From contig CM042142.1 in assembly GCA_023376005.1 (NCBI GenBank), forward strand, positions 50,409,884-50,473,883: a DNA stretch of 64,000 bases. Direction: 5' to 3'. Below are positions 1 through 11,204 of this stretch, piece after piece. The position numbers and the translations under genes are program-made. Position 1 is the stretch's first letter. Every line of letters starts with the position of its first letter. This stretch comes from Doryteuthis pealeii (Eukaryota; Mollusca; Cephalopoda; Myopsida; Loliginidae). A model generated the notes under the pieces. It saw only the letters and a list, made by a program, of their open reading frames with translations. It did not search any database and was not told the DNA's origin.

Positions 1-69
1 CGTTCCATCATGAATGATGTCAATGGCAAGAAATGTATCATTATCCAGACACGCTTCACAGAAAAAAGT

Positions 70-277
70 AAAGAAAAAGTAGGGAAATATAGAGAGGGGG
101 TGAGCATGCGGAAATGATAACGCTAATCTGTTTTAATCGATTGTAAATAGATGGAAAGGAAAAAAAGAGTTAAATCAAGATTATTATACTTTTTACACAT
201 TGAAGTATTTTGCATGAGCTCTTAAGTAAACATATCAACCATAATAATTAAATCATTATACTGTAATATTGTGCTAG
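70..277 (+). mobile_element. Helitron-2 family fragment, degenerate 3' end
   Basis: Matches the family seen more intact near 46.0-46.46 kb: a GA-rich stretch, 'gtgagcatg', 'aacgctaatctgtttt', an A/T tract and 'gagctcttaagtaaacatat'. It finishes with CTAG at 274-277, but the terminal hairpin of the better copies is lost and the next base is A rather than the expected T. The 5' end was not located. Confidence 0.45.
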
Positions 278-457
278 ATGGCAATTGAGAAAAGAGCTTC
301 CTCCACCCTTTTACAGGCCTTGTTTTCTATTCTTCGGGGTGTCTAGCCACCCTCCTCACCAGACAAAAATCTGTGGGTTACCAGTTTAGTCCCTGATGAT
401 CCGAATATGAAACAGGTAGTATTGGGTTACATAGTACCAGTAGCACATTGGGCGAAT

Positions 458-522
458 TCATCCGACCAGGTGATTTCTTTGGTTGATACAATATCAACAA
501 AAGAAATCACCTGGTCGGATGA
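458..522. repeat. Near-perfect 31-bp inverted repeat (hairpin)
   Basis: Arms 458-488 and 492-522 are reverse complements with one mismatch and a 3-nt loop; the outer part reads TCATCCGACCAGGTGATTTC. A direct repeat of about 44 bp flanks the wider block (5-48 and 527-570, sharing 'aagaaatgtatcattatc'), as if the hairpin joins two copies of one repeat end. Probably a foldback or MITE remnant; family not recognised. Confidence 0.65.
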
Positions 523-1084
523 GTCATTTCATCATGAATGAATGTCGAAGGAAAGAAATGTATCATTATCATGGAGAAAAGATGGCATTAGGATATATCC
601 CCCCCCTTTAGGAAAACTAGTGAGTAGAAGAGTTTAAGCAACTTTAACAAAACAACAAAAAAACATTGGTTTCTATTGCAAGAGAAATGTAAGAATTGTA
701 AAAGACAGGGAAGGATGAATTTTGTTTTGGAAATATCTTGAAACATTAACACTGTTAGGGTTTCAATTTGGATGTTTGGCAAAATAAGAGATTATCAGGA
801 TTCATTGCTGTCAGTGAAGAGAATGCACATCTATTTCAGTGAAGGCCTGATTCAGTGTTTGTATGGAAGGTCAGAAAGAAAACAAAAAATCTTTTTACAA
901 GCACAAAAGTTGTTTGTTTATTCATTTATTAATTTTTTTAATTATTATTATTCTTGAAGCAATGGCGATTTTAGTTGGATTCATTTCTCTACAGTCACTT
1001 TCAGCACCTCCAACCAAAAGCTAATTATATGTTGGAATATTTTGGGATATAAAGTGTGCTAGAAACCACCACTTAAACTTATAG

Positions 1085-1725
1085 ACGGTGTGACCACGTG
1101 ATTAAAACCAGCCAATCAACATGCTTGAATACGTGGTCAGTTAACTATTTATACACACAAATTTTTTTTTTCAATCTTTCTAATAATTTTCTTAATATCA
1201 TCATGTAACGAGATGATGAAGGTCCTGAGTTTTGGGAGGACTACTATAGAAAAGAGAGGAAGAAGAAATAAGAGAGAGTAAAGGTTTTTAAAAAAAGTGA
1301 TGAACATAAAACGGTTTGTCGGGAATTTGACCGGGGCATGACCCCCCCGAATGTAGAATTGAAAGCCAACTGGAAGTTTCAGGTGTTGACCGGAACAGGA
1401 AGTCACGAGGAACGGCGAAGAAGAATACCGGACTCTTTTAGCTTTCCGAGGCGTAGGGTACGGACGGGCCTCTGGTCCCTAGTGCGGGATTACAGTAATT
1501 TATCAGTGTCCTCTCTCTCTCTGCTTTTCCTCCTCTCCGAAACAACCCATGAGACAAGCCCGAAAATAAAAGCTAAGCAGCTTGTGATGATATATTTTTC
1601 GCATTGTACCTTTTTATCGACAAGACGACTGCCGCATACCAAATACCTTTTTAGTGTTGTGAAGTTGGAGGCACGTTGACAAGACCCGCTATACAACGTA
1701 TATCGCTATTAGAACGTTACAATCA
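1085..1725 (+). other. LTR-like or promoter-like segment with less extreme AT content
   Basis: Less AT-rich than its surroundings. It carries CACGTG, then CCAATCA, then TATTTATAC in promoter-like order (about 1096-1153), a CT-rich run near 1510, AATAAA near 1565, and ends near 'gttaca'. A similar CAYGTG-CCAATCA-TATTTATAC arrangement recurs near 26.15 and 43.79 kb, so it is a dispersed repeat. The open frames at 1338-1679 (+) and 1490-1696 (-) resemble no known protein. An LTR is likely but neither terminus nor a target duplication was proved. Confidence 0.3.
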
Positions 1726-1884
1726 TCTCAAAAAGAATTTATGAAACAATCTGAAGGAGTTATTATTCCAAGTACTTTCAGTCCTCCCATTATCATGGGT
1801 GTTTAAACAGGCTATCATTTATCAGAAAGATTGAGAAAAAGAAAATTAACAGTTAAAACACCCTTGAGGAGAACCAAAAATAAC

Positions 1885-2150
1885 TTAAGAGCTATTGCTA
1901 AATAGTTCAGTATGTAAAAACTGTAATAATCTTGATTTAACTTTTTTTTTTCTTTCCTTTTCATCATGTTTGATTGAAACAAATTAGCATTATCGCTTCT
2001 TCATGCTCACCCCCTCTCTACCTTTCTTCTACTCTTATATTTTTCTGTGTCTTTTTTCTTTATGATAAAAATGGAATGGTCCATTATATAGCTGAGGTGG
2101 CGACACTCATAAGAAATAAGAATTTAGTGGAAAAGCAAGTTGCATTGGAA
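1885..2150 (-). mobile_element. Helitron-2 family fragment
   Basis: Reverse-orientation match to the 46-kb copy: 'agagctattgc', 'aaatagttca', the 'tgctcaccccctctct' block and 'agctgaggtggcgacactcat'. The CTAG end is missing. After about 2150 it is replaced by unrelated, more GC-rich DNA to about 2310, where other copies continue with 'gataagcaacaccagataatc'. That junction may be a later insertion or captured DNA. Confidence 0.5.
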
Positions 2151-2389
2151 TTGTTTCAACAGTTAAGACTTCACCGTGTTGCCGTAGCTACAAAGCTCCC
2201 AAGATCTCATTGCCATCAAACACTTAGAGGTTGTTTGGCCAACAAGTTCACTCTGTAGAAACCTCCATCAAAGAATCCGCTGTTCTGGCATCTGTGAAGG
2301 TTTCTGGTGGGAAATCAATTAAAAATATAACACATTGATTTGGTATTGCTTCTAAGTGTTTTATGAGGCACTATGGAAATCCGGTTTAA

Positions 2390-2600
2390 CTCTTAACATC
2401 CTGTTCAGAATTTTCCAAGTATAGAGCCCCATTCCTATAAGGATTTATCAAAATTTAAAGTTACCTGTTATTTTCCTTAAATCAAAGACTTCTAAATATG
2501 TTTAATATTACATTTAAACAAAGGCTATCATTTAAGGTGGATTAGGAAAATGAATGAGACTTCTGGCCAGGTGGAATGAGGTGGTATAAGACGTCAAGAG
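2390..2600 (+). mobile_element. MITE-1, TTAA-flanked, about 211 bp
   Basis: Starts CTCTTAACATCCTGTT and ends with the imperfect reverse complement (ACGTCAAGAG), with TTAA on each side (2386-2389 and 2601-2604). Exact TTAA target duplication is the hallmark of piggyBac-type transposition, so this is probably a non-autonomous piggyBac-like element. It has no coding capacity. Other copies: 4098-4494, 32676-33149 and a 3' tip at 2733-2769. Confidence 0.75.
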
Positions 2601-2732
2601 TTAAATGATACATTAGGTTCCATTATGACATTCCATGATTATACTGATGCTTCTATTTAGAAGAAATTAAAGCATTCTAATTAGCATTTTTATAGTTATT
2701 GTCATTATAATAAAGAATTTAGATAATTAGAA

Positions 2733-2769
2733 ATGATATATGGAATGGGGCGGTATAGGACATTAAGAG
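2733..2769 (+). mobile_element. MITE-1 3' end fragment
   Basis: Only the last ~37 bp remain ('ggtataggacattaagag'), followed by TTAA at 2770-2773. A poly-A run follows. A single MITE-2-like end ('aactctttgcctaccag') lies just downstream near 2863. Confidence 0.5.
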
Positions 2770-3042
2770 TTAAAAACAATTTAAAAATTAAAAAAAAAAA
2801 AAAAAATGAAACCATTCAGTTGCAAATTGGACAGGAAATTGCTTTATTCTCCAAGAGCATTTTAACTCTTTGCCTACCAGATTATTCCATTCAACTGGTT
2901 CCCTATTGCAAAAATGGATCTAGTACTATTTTCAGGGTAGGTTCACAGACAAAACAAAAATATAGCAGAAGGGGTATTTAACTTTTTTTTTTTTTTTTTA
3001 ACGTGGTAAATATCATCCTTTAAACTACATAAAAGTAAGTAA

Positions 3043-3288
3043 AGTTCGTCGGGGCGGCCTAAAGTCGGTATCAGCTAGTCAGCGAGGGAGTCTATCCCCT
3101 TTTCAATAGCGCTAGATCAAGGAGATTGTTTTTTGGCATCTGAGGTGGTGTGTCACACCTACCATCAGCTCCTTACTTTACCGCACAGATCCTGTGCTAC
3201 TCATACGCTGAGTTGGCGAGGACCGGAAACGAACTAGGAACCATGTGGTTTCTAGCCGAACGCTCTACCGACTGAGCTAACTCGGCCC
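3043..3288 (-). mobile_element. SINE-A, tRNA-derived, full-length copy
   Basis: On the minus strand the head is tRNA-like: an A-box-like TAGCTCAGTCGGTAGAGCG, then a B-box-like GTTCCTAGTTCG, so it would be transcribed by RNA polymerase III. The non-tRNA body has 'gatggtaggtgt', 'cacctcagatg', 'gaaaaggggatagactccc' and a terminal 'ggccgccccgac'. The family recurs many times (34.0, 34.3, 34.8, 37.7, 42.0, 52.3, 55.6 and 57.3 kb). Confidence 0.85.
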
Positions 3289-3627
3289 CTTTTGCCATCA
3301 AATTAATTGAAGAGAATCGATTATGATGTCATAAACTTTCATTACTTAGGAATGAAATTGTCATTTCCAGTGATGTCTCGTCCATCACTTTTGCAATCAA
3401 TTGATGTCCATTATCTCGTTAATTTTTCAGTTTTATAGTACAAACCTAATACAGCAACCTTGACAACTATTTTGCAATATATTCTTAATTAACTGTTTAC
3501 ATAACCATAACTGTCAAATCTTTGGAGATAAATAAATTGAGATAATACAAATAAGAGATATAGATAATGAAAACATGCACAAAAGTTTTATTATCACCTG
3601 ACTTTACTGATCCATTTCGCTTTTTAA

Positions 3628-3851
3628 CTGCCTACTTAAAGGCCGCTCATAGTGGCTCTCTCGCCACTGTAGTGCTACTGTTAGCCGCTGGTGGTTAGTT
3701 CATTATAATTGAGCAGAAGGACTCAGATTACAATAATAATAGGACTTTATATTTGAATAGAATCAGTTCTGAGGGGGGGGGATAGATAGTGAACCTTGAA
3801 ATATTCCATCATACAGGTAAAAAATACCAAGGAAATTTGGTAGGCAAAGAG
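3628..3851 (-). mobile_element. MITE-2, TTAA-flanked
   Basis: Ends with 'ggtaggcaaagag' next to TTAA (3852-3855); the other end follows TTAA at 3624-3627 but has lost part of the terminal repeat ('ctgcctac'). It contains a subterminal 'ggccgctcatagtggc' block also found in the 52959-53201 copy, which is in the opposite orientation. Non-coding; piggyBac-like by target site. Confidence 0.6.
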
Positions 3852-4097
3852 TTAACCATGTTCTGCCACAAAAACCAAATATTTTAGGAATTAGAGGGAA
3901 AAAATTCTTCCTACTAAGCTAGTAATTGTTTACTGGAAATTTCAACAAATTGTATGTTGGACATTAGAGGGAGAGGGGGGGGATCTTAAACAAAAATATA
4001 GGGGGGCAAGAATTACAGGTACTAACAAAGGGGGGGGGTCATAGTGGATGTGGGATATAGTTCAACTGATAAAATACAGAAATGCTATAATGCTTAA

Positions 4098-4494
4098 CTC
4101 TTAACATCCTGTTGAGAATTTTCTAAGTCCAGAGCCCAATTCCTATATGGTAGTACCTGTTAGGATCCCATCTATGGGTTAAATAGAAAAATGTATTTAT
4201 AAAAAAAATTGTATTATCCATTAAGAATGAATTTATTTCAAAACTTTATCAGCATTAAATGACCCACTGAGGTTGATATGCCGTAAAACAAAACAAACCA
4301 ATTCCTATAAACATTTATGAAAAAATGGGTAAAAATGGCCTTTTCATTTAAAGTTACCTGTTATTTCCCTTAACTCAAAGACTTCTAAATATGTATAATA
4401 TTACATTTAAACAAAGGCTATCATTTGGGGTAGATTAGGAAAATGAATGTGACTTCTGTCTGGGTGGAATGAGGCGGTATAAGGATGTTAAGAG
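4098..4494 (+). mobile_element. MITE-1 copy interrupted by SINE-D
   Basis: TTAA at 4094-4097 precedes CTCTTAACATCC and TTAA at 4495-4498 follows GTTAAGAG. With the inserted 150-bp element and one target copy removed it is close in length to the 2390-2600 copy. Confidence 0.7.
4148..4297 (-). mobile_element. SINE-D insertion with a 12-bp target-site duplication
   Basis: Flanked by identical CCAATTCCTATA (4136-4147 and 4298-4309), the duplicated MITE sequence. On the minus strand it reads 'ttacggcatatcaacct', an A/T-rich middle, then 'aacccatagatggga' and 'cctaacaggtactacca'. Because the duplication fixes both ends, this defines a 150-bp transposition unit without a tRNA head. Confidence 0.75.
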
Positions 4495-5224
4495 TTAATA
4501 CTGAAGTAATTCTGTCCTAAAGTACACTAAAAAAAAATAAAAAAATAAAAAGGGGGGGGGGAGATGTAATCATGGTATGTGGGTTCGCTTAGACTAATTT
4601 CTTCGTTTTCCATTTTTTTTTTTTTTTTTTTAAAATTTTTTTTTTTACTGATGTTTGCATTTAAAGAAAGACAATTAGTCCAAAACAAAACACTCAGCAG
4701 AATCCAATTTAATACAAATCAGATTCAGGTAAAACAACCCCCCCCAAAAAAAACACAAAAAAACAAAAAAACCCAAAACAACAGTCCCAATTCTTAATGT
4801 CCCCAACATTAATTACAAAAAGAAATCAATTTTCCACTAAAAAGACACAAATTTATCAGTTTTCTAACTAATTACCATATTCAATTACTGCCCAGTAAAA
4901 TAAATACTTAGCCATTTTGAGAATTGACCTTGTCAGCGTTCAGTGAAATGGAAATAGCAAACATTTTTCAAGAGTTTCCACCAATTTGTTTTTAAAAGAA
5001 AACATTCTTACATTAAATGGAAGAATAAAGTATGAAAAAACCCATGTTGACTTTTGTTGCATTTTTAAAACCATGCAACAAAAAGTAAGGGGAGAATAGT
5101 TTCAGAAAATTCTACACTAAAATTTGACTATTGGAACAATCTACTAACTCTTGAAACCAAATTTCAGTATTCCCTAATGGGTTGAAAATAAATAAATGGA
5201 ACATGGTAGGAAACCCAACTAGTT

Positions 5225-5298
5225 GTGCACATGTATGTGTGTATATGTGTGTGTGTGTGTATATGTGTATGTGTGTATGTATGTGTATATGTGTATAT

Positions 5299-5330
<32 letters not shown>

Positions 5331-5692
5331 GTATATGTATGTATATGTATATATGTGTGTGTGTGTATGTATGTATGTATATGTATATATGTGTGTGTGT
5401 GTATGTATGTATATGTATATATGTGTGTGTATGTATGTATGTATGTGTGTGTATGTATATATATGTATGTATATATGTGGGTGTGTGTATGTATGTATAT
5501 ATGTGGGTGTGTGTATGTATGTATATATGTGGGTGTGTGTATGTATGTATATATGTGGGTGTGTGTATGTATGTATATGTGTGGGTGTGTGTATGTATGT
5601 ATATGTGTGGGTGTGTGTATGTATGTATATGTATGTATGTATGTATATGTGTGTATGCGTGTGTATGTATATGTGCGTGTATGCGTGTGTAT
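5225..5692. repeat. Microsatellite, GT / TATG mixture, about 470 bp
   Basis: Continuous GTGTGT, GTAT and TATATG units, including five 'ggtgtgtgtatgtatgta' sub-repeats from about 5479 to 5620. The long open frames on both strands here (Cys/Val/Tyr- or His/Thr/Tyr-rich) are artefacts. Alternating purine/pyrimidine sequence of this kind can adopt Z-DNA. Confidence 0.95.
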
Positions 5693-6299
5693 GATGAGAC
5701 TGGGCTCATAGAGTTCTGGTTGAAATAAATTTATAATAGCCAAATGACGGTTTGTTAAGTTTTTCTTTCTTTGAAAGTATAAATATTACTCTGTGTATAA
5801 TTTATTAGTTTGAGCTCTCAGGTATTTGTAAAAAATCCTTGTATAAATATATAAGTTTGCATCAACATGAGCATGCATTTTGGGTGTACAGGATATATTG
5901 ATGATCCCAAATAGAATTATTCCCTACATACCAGTCAGTTGGATACTTATATATATATATTATTTCTTTCCTCTTAATTTTTAATTGCAATCTAATTTTC
6001 ACGCCACCAGGAAAGTCATGCAAATCACAGTCTAATTAATGAGACAGCTGTTGTATTAAGATCCTTTTCATAAGAAAAAAGTTAAACTATTTCAAGAAAC
6101 TCGTTCTTTATTTCTAATCTGCACCGATATCTTCTGAGACCCTGATACAGTTAGAAGGGGAAAAAGAAAATTAATATGAAAGAAACACTGGTGGAAAAAT
6201 TAAAAGGAAATGTCTGAAGAAAGTGTGTATGATAGGGATGTTTGCAAACTGAATTAGTCCTTTTAAATCCAATAACATTGGAATCAAAACATAAGCTGT

Positions 6300-7037
6300 T
6301 GTAGCGATTGTCTGCCCCTGTTTGGATTGATGTATGGCCTAGAAGAGTTATCTTCCCTTGCTGCAGGTTTCTGCCAATAGGGGGCCTGAGTATCTAGTCA
6401 GCTACCCGCAAATTTTGAGTCCTCTTTCTCTGGGACAGTCAAACACTACACATGGGTTAGACACTTGTGTCTACTTTTAAGTGGGGTGCTTTTCCCCCAG
6501 CCTGCTCAAAGTAAGTGACACTTCTTCAGGAACTCTTTATAGTTTCTGTAGGACAAAGTCCTACTTTCTTTATACACATTTGTATACTCATTAATCATGT
6601 ATCTGCTTTGGATACCTATCTTGTACCTTGTATTTTGTATATGCATTGTCTTGTGGCAGAATCTCCGTAGAGGACGGTTCATGTCAGAAGTCACCCTGAT
6701 GCAACACCATGAAGTTAAGAGGTCTAGAAGAAAGCAGCGGCAACAAAGCACTGGCACATCAACATCTTCAGGGACAGCCTTCAAATGCGAAATCTGTGGT
6801 CGAGAATGTTTTTCAAACATCGGACATCACAGTCACAGGAGGTGCTGTAACTTCAGGGGCACAAAAACTTTATAGTCTTCCGAGACTGAAATGCCAATAT
6901 ATTTCTCTGTGTGCTCATGGAATAAAGTCTGTTATTATCTTATAACTTTGTCAGAATATTTCTTGTACTTATATGTACCCACGTTGGAAGGACACTCTAA
7001 GCCTTCCAATTTTATTATTATACCTTTAAATCTTACA
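6300..7037 (+). mobile_element. Solo LTR (gypsy-like family), interrupted by a LINE fragment
   Basis: Begins TGTAGCGATTGTCTGCCC and ends AAATCTTACA, the same termini as the solo LTRs at 21475, 44059 and 57655. It has the family block 'agagttatcttccct', 'gggttagac' and a C/G palindromic region. The flanks ctgt (6296-6299) and ccgt (7038-7041) look like a 4-bp duplication with one mutation. About 6655-6890 is foreign LINE DNA. Confidence 0.6.
6655..6890 (+). mobile_element. LINE 3' end remnant with a C2H2-type zinc finger
   Basis: The frame containing 6597-6875 ends in FKCEICGRECFSNIGHHSH, i.e. C-x2-C spaced to H-x3-H, followed by RRCC. C-terminal fingers with a C-x-x-C-GR...IG..SH pattern are typical of certain non-LTR retrotransposon ORF2 proteins. 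The stretch then ends 'ggggcacaaaaactttatagtcttc', which recurs at 59745-59845 in a shorter copy. The 5' part of the element is absent. Not a host gene. Confidence 0.6.
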
Positions 7038-7225
7038 CCGTTTTTGATTCCTAGAAACATTAATATTCTTGTTAATAAAATATCTATCAAACTCAAGTGT
7101 AAATGTTGATTTTCTTAAAGCAATACAAAAACAACTTTTAATTTTTTTTTTTGACATTACAATTTGAAATGACAGGGAACTGGAAGGAGTACATAGGCAA
7201 CTTGATCACACTAGAGAATAACCAA

Positions 7226-7402
7226 GCACTACTAGAAGAACACGAGTGGTACTAACCCATAGCTGGGGGAGGGATGAGGGAGTTCGTACTTTTCTCAAGG
7301 GTATTACTTCGAGAGTGAATGAAATAGAACTGGAGTTAGAACTCGCTTGCTACAACGTCTCAGTCAAGCGCATTAGTCACTATGCCACGGGTGGAGGGAC
7401 TC
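7226..7402 (-). mobile_element. SINE-B/C type tRNA-derived fragment
   Basis: Shares 'acccatagctggggga' and 'caagggtatta' with the SINE copies near 43.6 and 60.9 kb, and a minus-strand head with a B-box-like GCGAGTTCTAACTCC and 'ccgtggcatagtgac'. Degenerate; boundaries approximate. Confidence 0.6.
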
Positions 7403-7441
7403 CCCTTTAAACTTTCTTTTATAGATCATGTTCAAGCAAGA

Positions 7442-7444
<3 letters not shown>

Positions 7445-7479
<35 letters not shown>
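7445..7479. repeat. (AAT)n microsatellite
   Basis: About eleven AAT units immediately before the LINE fragment at 7480-7990. Confidence 0.9.
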
Positions 7480-7480
<1 letters not shown>

Positions 7481-7990
7481 GAAAACAGAAATGGGAAGAA
7501 AAGCAATTATATGGATACTTCAGATGTCAAATTGGGGAGGTTGCACATGAAAAGACTATAACATAGTTAAGAAACCTCAAGAGAGAAACTGAATCGCTGA
7601 TAATCGCTGCACAAAACAGTGCCATAAGTACAAATTATATCAAAGCAAAAATTGATAAGACAACAAAACAGCAAATGTATGGTGTGTAGAGACAGAGACG
7701 AGACAATAAACCATGTATTAAGCGAATGCAGCAAACTAGCACAATGAGAATACAAGGCTAGGTATGGCTGGGTTGGAAAGGTAATCCACTGGGAATTATG
7801 CAAAAAACTAAATTTGGACCATACAACAAAATGGTATATGTATAAATCAGAATCTGTTCTTGAGGATGAAACATAAAATTCTGTGGGACTTTGAGATAAA
7901 GACGGATTGCCTTATCCAGACCTAGTATTGATTAACAAGAAAAAGAGGCATGAGAGTAGAGCTTTAGAGTCTTATCAGTGGATGCAGTTT
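7480..7990 (+). pseudogene. LINE ORF2 C-terminal fragment, frame-broken
   Basis: Across shifting plus frames the translation shows HVLSECSKLAQ, then WVGKVIHWELCKKLN, then KWYMYKSESVLEDE and PDLVLINKKKR. This order (Cys-rich '..H.L.EC..LAQ', 'HWELC', 'KWY.....SV.E', 'PD..V') is the tail of a common invertebrate non-LTR retrotransposon polyprotein. Stops and frameshifts are present, so it is dead. The upstream reverse-transcriptase domain is missing. Confidence 0.7.
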
Positions 7991-8157
7991 ATGGTCATAC
8001 CCCATGCATTGAATAATGTGGTTTTATAGCATATTGATTCTTAATTTTCATTCAGTACCACATATTTTCAAGAAATTCAAGGTTACTTCTAAAAGATCCA
8101 TTTTCCAGACAATACCTCCCCATTGTACTAAAAGAGTAGTAAAAAATTCAAGTCAGC

Positions 8158-8385
8158 AAAGTGATCTGTTGTCAATATCAGTCAGACAGTGAGGGAGTCT
8201 ATCCTCTTTTCATGAGTGCTAGACAAGGGAGATTCTTTTTGTGTCTGAAGTGGGGCACTACACCTATCAGCTCTATTTCACTGCACAGATTCAAGCAGTG
8301 CTACTCATGTGCTTGAGTTGGCGAGGGTCAGTATTGAACCAGGAACCTTGTGGTTCTGATGTGGATACTCTACACACTTAATGCT
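8158..8385 (-). mobile_element. SINE-A, diverged copy
   Basis: Contains 'agtgagggagtctatcc', 'gctagacaagggagatt', 'gagttggcgagggtca' and 'tgaaccaggaacctt' in SINE-A order. The tRNA-like head at the right end is eroded. Confidence 0.75.
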
Positions 8386-8710
8386 TATACAGAATAGGTT
8401 GATGGAACTAGGCAATTTTTGTACTTATATTTGTGTGTGTGTATGTGTGTGTGTGTGATACCTACATATCCCCCCACCAAAAAAAAAAAAAAGAAACATC
8501 TTGTGTTGCATTCTTTTTTTGGTAGGAGAGAAAGCAAATATCCATTAAATATCCTTAAAATATAAAAGATCAGATTTTGAAATATTGTAAGAATAGTGAA
8601 ACAGAAAATAAAATGTTCAGCAGGTGCTATACATTTTCCCATGGAGGGAGGGGGATGGGCAGCAAAGAATTCAACTCTAAAGCATTTTAATATCCAGTCA
8701 TCCTTTACGT

Positions 8711-8755
8711 TATATATATATATATATATATATATCACACGCACACACACACACA
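8711..8755. repeat. (TA)n followed by (CA)n
   Basis: TA units to about 8735, then CA units. Similar compound TA/CA arrays occur at 10601-10665, and (TA)n alone at 8890-8908. Confidence 0.9.
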
Positions 8756-9487
8756 AATTTTGATGCTTGATGTTTGCTTTACGTATAATGTCTTGTATGA
8801 TTATTAGAGTATTTGTGTATGTGTGTATTAATACATGGCAGGTTGAGATTGTCTTGTGCTCAATAGTGCTAGAATATTTAAAACACGCATATATATATAT
8901 ATATATATTTATTAACACTATCACAGATATTGAGCACTCTCCTAATAATAATGTACGCTGGCTTACTACTGCCTCTTCAAGGGTAATAGTGCCAACCACA
9001 CACACACAACTGATGGTGTGACCCCCCCAAAAAAAAAACAACAACAAACAAAAAAAATAGGTAATGCAATTTATAAATAAAAAAATGTACAAAAAAAAAT
9101 TAAAAAAAAAAAAAAAAAAAAAAAGTACCAAAACACCTGTACTATTTAGAAATAATCATTAGTATCGTAATAAAGTGGCAAAGAGAGAAAAAAAAACACC
9201 CAAAAGCTAAGTATATGAATTTTTCTATTGACGGTTTTTTATTTTGAATTTGACATGGCTACATTGTTGCAATATTCACCGGAAGACAAACAGACAATAT
9301 TAGGTTTCAACCATTCGTTCTCAACAGACATTAAAAAAAAAAAAAGAAAAGAAATTACAGTTATTCGCCCATTTCATTCATAACATGAGGAAAATAGAAA
9401 AAAAAAAAAAAAAAAAAGAAGAGGAAAAAGAAATAAGAGAAATTATAACCACACAAAGAAAATCGTAAGCACATACATTTCTGATAT

Positions 9488-9530
9488 GCACCTCTGAAGA
9501 TGAAGTTTATACTTCGAAATCGATAAGACA
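9488..9530 (+). ncRNA. Hammerhead-core-like motif (degenerate)
   Basis: CTGAAGA (9494-9500), one extra T, a 5-bp stem GAAGT/ACTTC with loop TTAT, then GAAA (9516-9519) and TCGATA. The order CUGANGA-stem-GAAA fits a hammerhead ribozyme core. Stem I has only two obvious pairs, so activity is doubtful. Confidence 0.25.
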
Positions 9531-10057
9531 AAAAAATAACATCTTTTTGTTTTTTATACGCATTGTAATTGCCTTCAAATCAATATATTATACCAAAAGA
9601 GTTGTTTAAGTTACATGTAGAAAGTGGTCAGAACACCAAGTAGAGCAAAATTATGATGACCCAAAGGATTTAGAAACTAATAGTTTCTGACTTACACAAT
9701 CTCTTAAAATTCTATGGAAAGGGAAAAGGGAAAAGAAAAGAAAAATCAATTTATTTGTTATCTATATATATAAAGTTTGCATTTTGCACCAAATGTGACC
9801 TGATGTGATCCTCGACTTAAATTTCTTATTTACCCCAGCAATCTACAAGTCTCGGTAGAGCAGTGAAAGTTATTACAAGATAATTACTTCATGCCACTCA
9901 CTGGTCTCTCAAATATGGCTTAGTTGCTCAGATATTTCATTTACTTTTTTAAGGTATTTATTTATTTATTCTTAATCAAAATGTTAACTGCAGAATTGTC
10001 TACTATCCCAAAATCAGAAAAAAATATTTATTCCCAAGAGTTTTAAATAAGTGTGCA

Positions 10058-10060
<3 letters not shown>

Positions 10061-10102
<42 letters not shown>
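10061..10102. repeat. (AT)n microsatellite
   Basis: Twenty-one uninterrupted AT units. Other long TA runs in the window lie at 12199-12252, 12585-12636 and 48741-48771. Confidence 0.95.
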
Positions 10103-10105
<3 letters not shown>

Positions 10106-10284
10106 TGACAAATATCAAATCTTTAGTATTTTCTATACTATCTATATATGGCAAATGAGGAAAGTTTACATTAAAAAAAAAAAAGTGCTCCATGCTAACA
10201 CTAAAGTCCATTACTTCAATTTTTTTTTTTTGCGATTTGCACAAACATCAGATAGGAGAAATTACATACATACATACATACATA

Positions 10285-10575
10285 GATGCTGATAGCTTTT
10301 TAATTTCGTGTGTCCTGGGACGCATTTGATTTGAATGAGTCCCCATGAAATTTGATGGGAACCAACTAAAGTTTCTTAATAAATTGCAGAGTTTTATCTA
10401 TGAACAACTAAAGCCGTCTAACACCTACCTTGTACCTTATACAATGTAATTCATTTCCAAGGAAATATTGAAATGTATTTACAGTTAGCTGGAAATGGTG
10501 GAAAAAAAAAAACAAAAAAAACACTGGGACGCATAGATATGATTTTTGTGTCAGTAATGCAAGACAAATATCTAT
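10285..10575 (+). mobile_element. MITE-3 copy
   Basis: Starts 'gatgctgatagcttttt', has 'gtgtcctgggacgca', 'caactaaagtttctta' and 'cactgggacgcata', and ends near 'tatcagctt'. In the best copies the ends are inverted (AGATGCTGATAG / CTATCAGCATCT). Copies at 36189-36475 and 55879-56204 share the order throughout. Superfamily unknown; non-coding. Confidence 0.65.
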
Positions 10576-10608
10576 CAGCTTCTCTGCATACACATACTCT
10601 CTTTCACT

Positions 10609-10665
<57 letters not shown>

Positions 10666-10966
10666 CAATCAAAATGTAATACTCCTAGAGGAAAACCTGA
10701 AAAAAAAAAAAGAAAAAAAAGAAAAGTTTTCTCTATCTACTGAAATGTTTTTGTCAAATTCTATTTTTACAGATGGTTTGTCAATGGGAGGAGATTGTCA
10801 CTAAATGTGTCTAGATTCATTTATTGACAAATTAGACACAGATTTAGTCAATGTTTAATTTAATAATTAAACCAGTTCTATAATTAATGACAAAAACATT
10901 GAAAGAAAGATGGACTGGGAAAAAATTATCAATCAGAAAATTCTTTTTGGACGTACAGAGTACATA

Positions 10967-11022
10967 CAAGGTGTGTCAAAAAAGTAGAGATTTTTTTTGT
11001 ACTTTTTGACACCTTGTATTCT
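10967..11022. mobile_element. Mariner-like terminal inverted repeat pair (small MITE)
   Basis: ACAAGGTGTGTCAAAAA at the left and TTTTTGACACCTTGT at the right enclose a short spacer. 'AAGGTGTGTCAAAAA' resembles Tc1/mariner-type termini. A similar pair follows at 11151-11204, and related ends lie at 28378-28620. Confidence 0.5.
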
Positions 11023-11150
11023 TAAAAAAAAAAAAAAAAAAAAAAAGAACGTTCCATTCATTCTTCATTTCTATCTTGGTAAATATAGCTTTAAACTTGG
11101 TACTTTTTTTTAATACCTTGTATTCTGTAATAAATAAACATTTTTTTCAG

Positions 11151-11204
11151 GATACAAGGTGTGTCAAAAAGTACAAAAAATCTCGATATTTTTTTAGCAC
11201 CTTG
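11151..11204. mobile_element. Second mariner-like terminal repeat pair
   Basis: 'gatacaaggtgtgtcaaaaa' at the left and 'agcaccttgtatga' at the right. Its proximity to the 10967 pair suggests duplication or repeated insertion of one family. Confidence 0.45.

Noticed and set aside
5164..5743. Overlapping His/Thr/Tyr and Cys/Val frames
   Set aside because: GT/TATG array, open on both strands in several frames.
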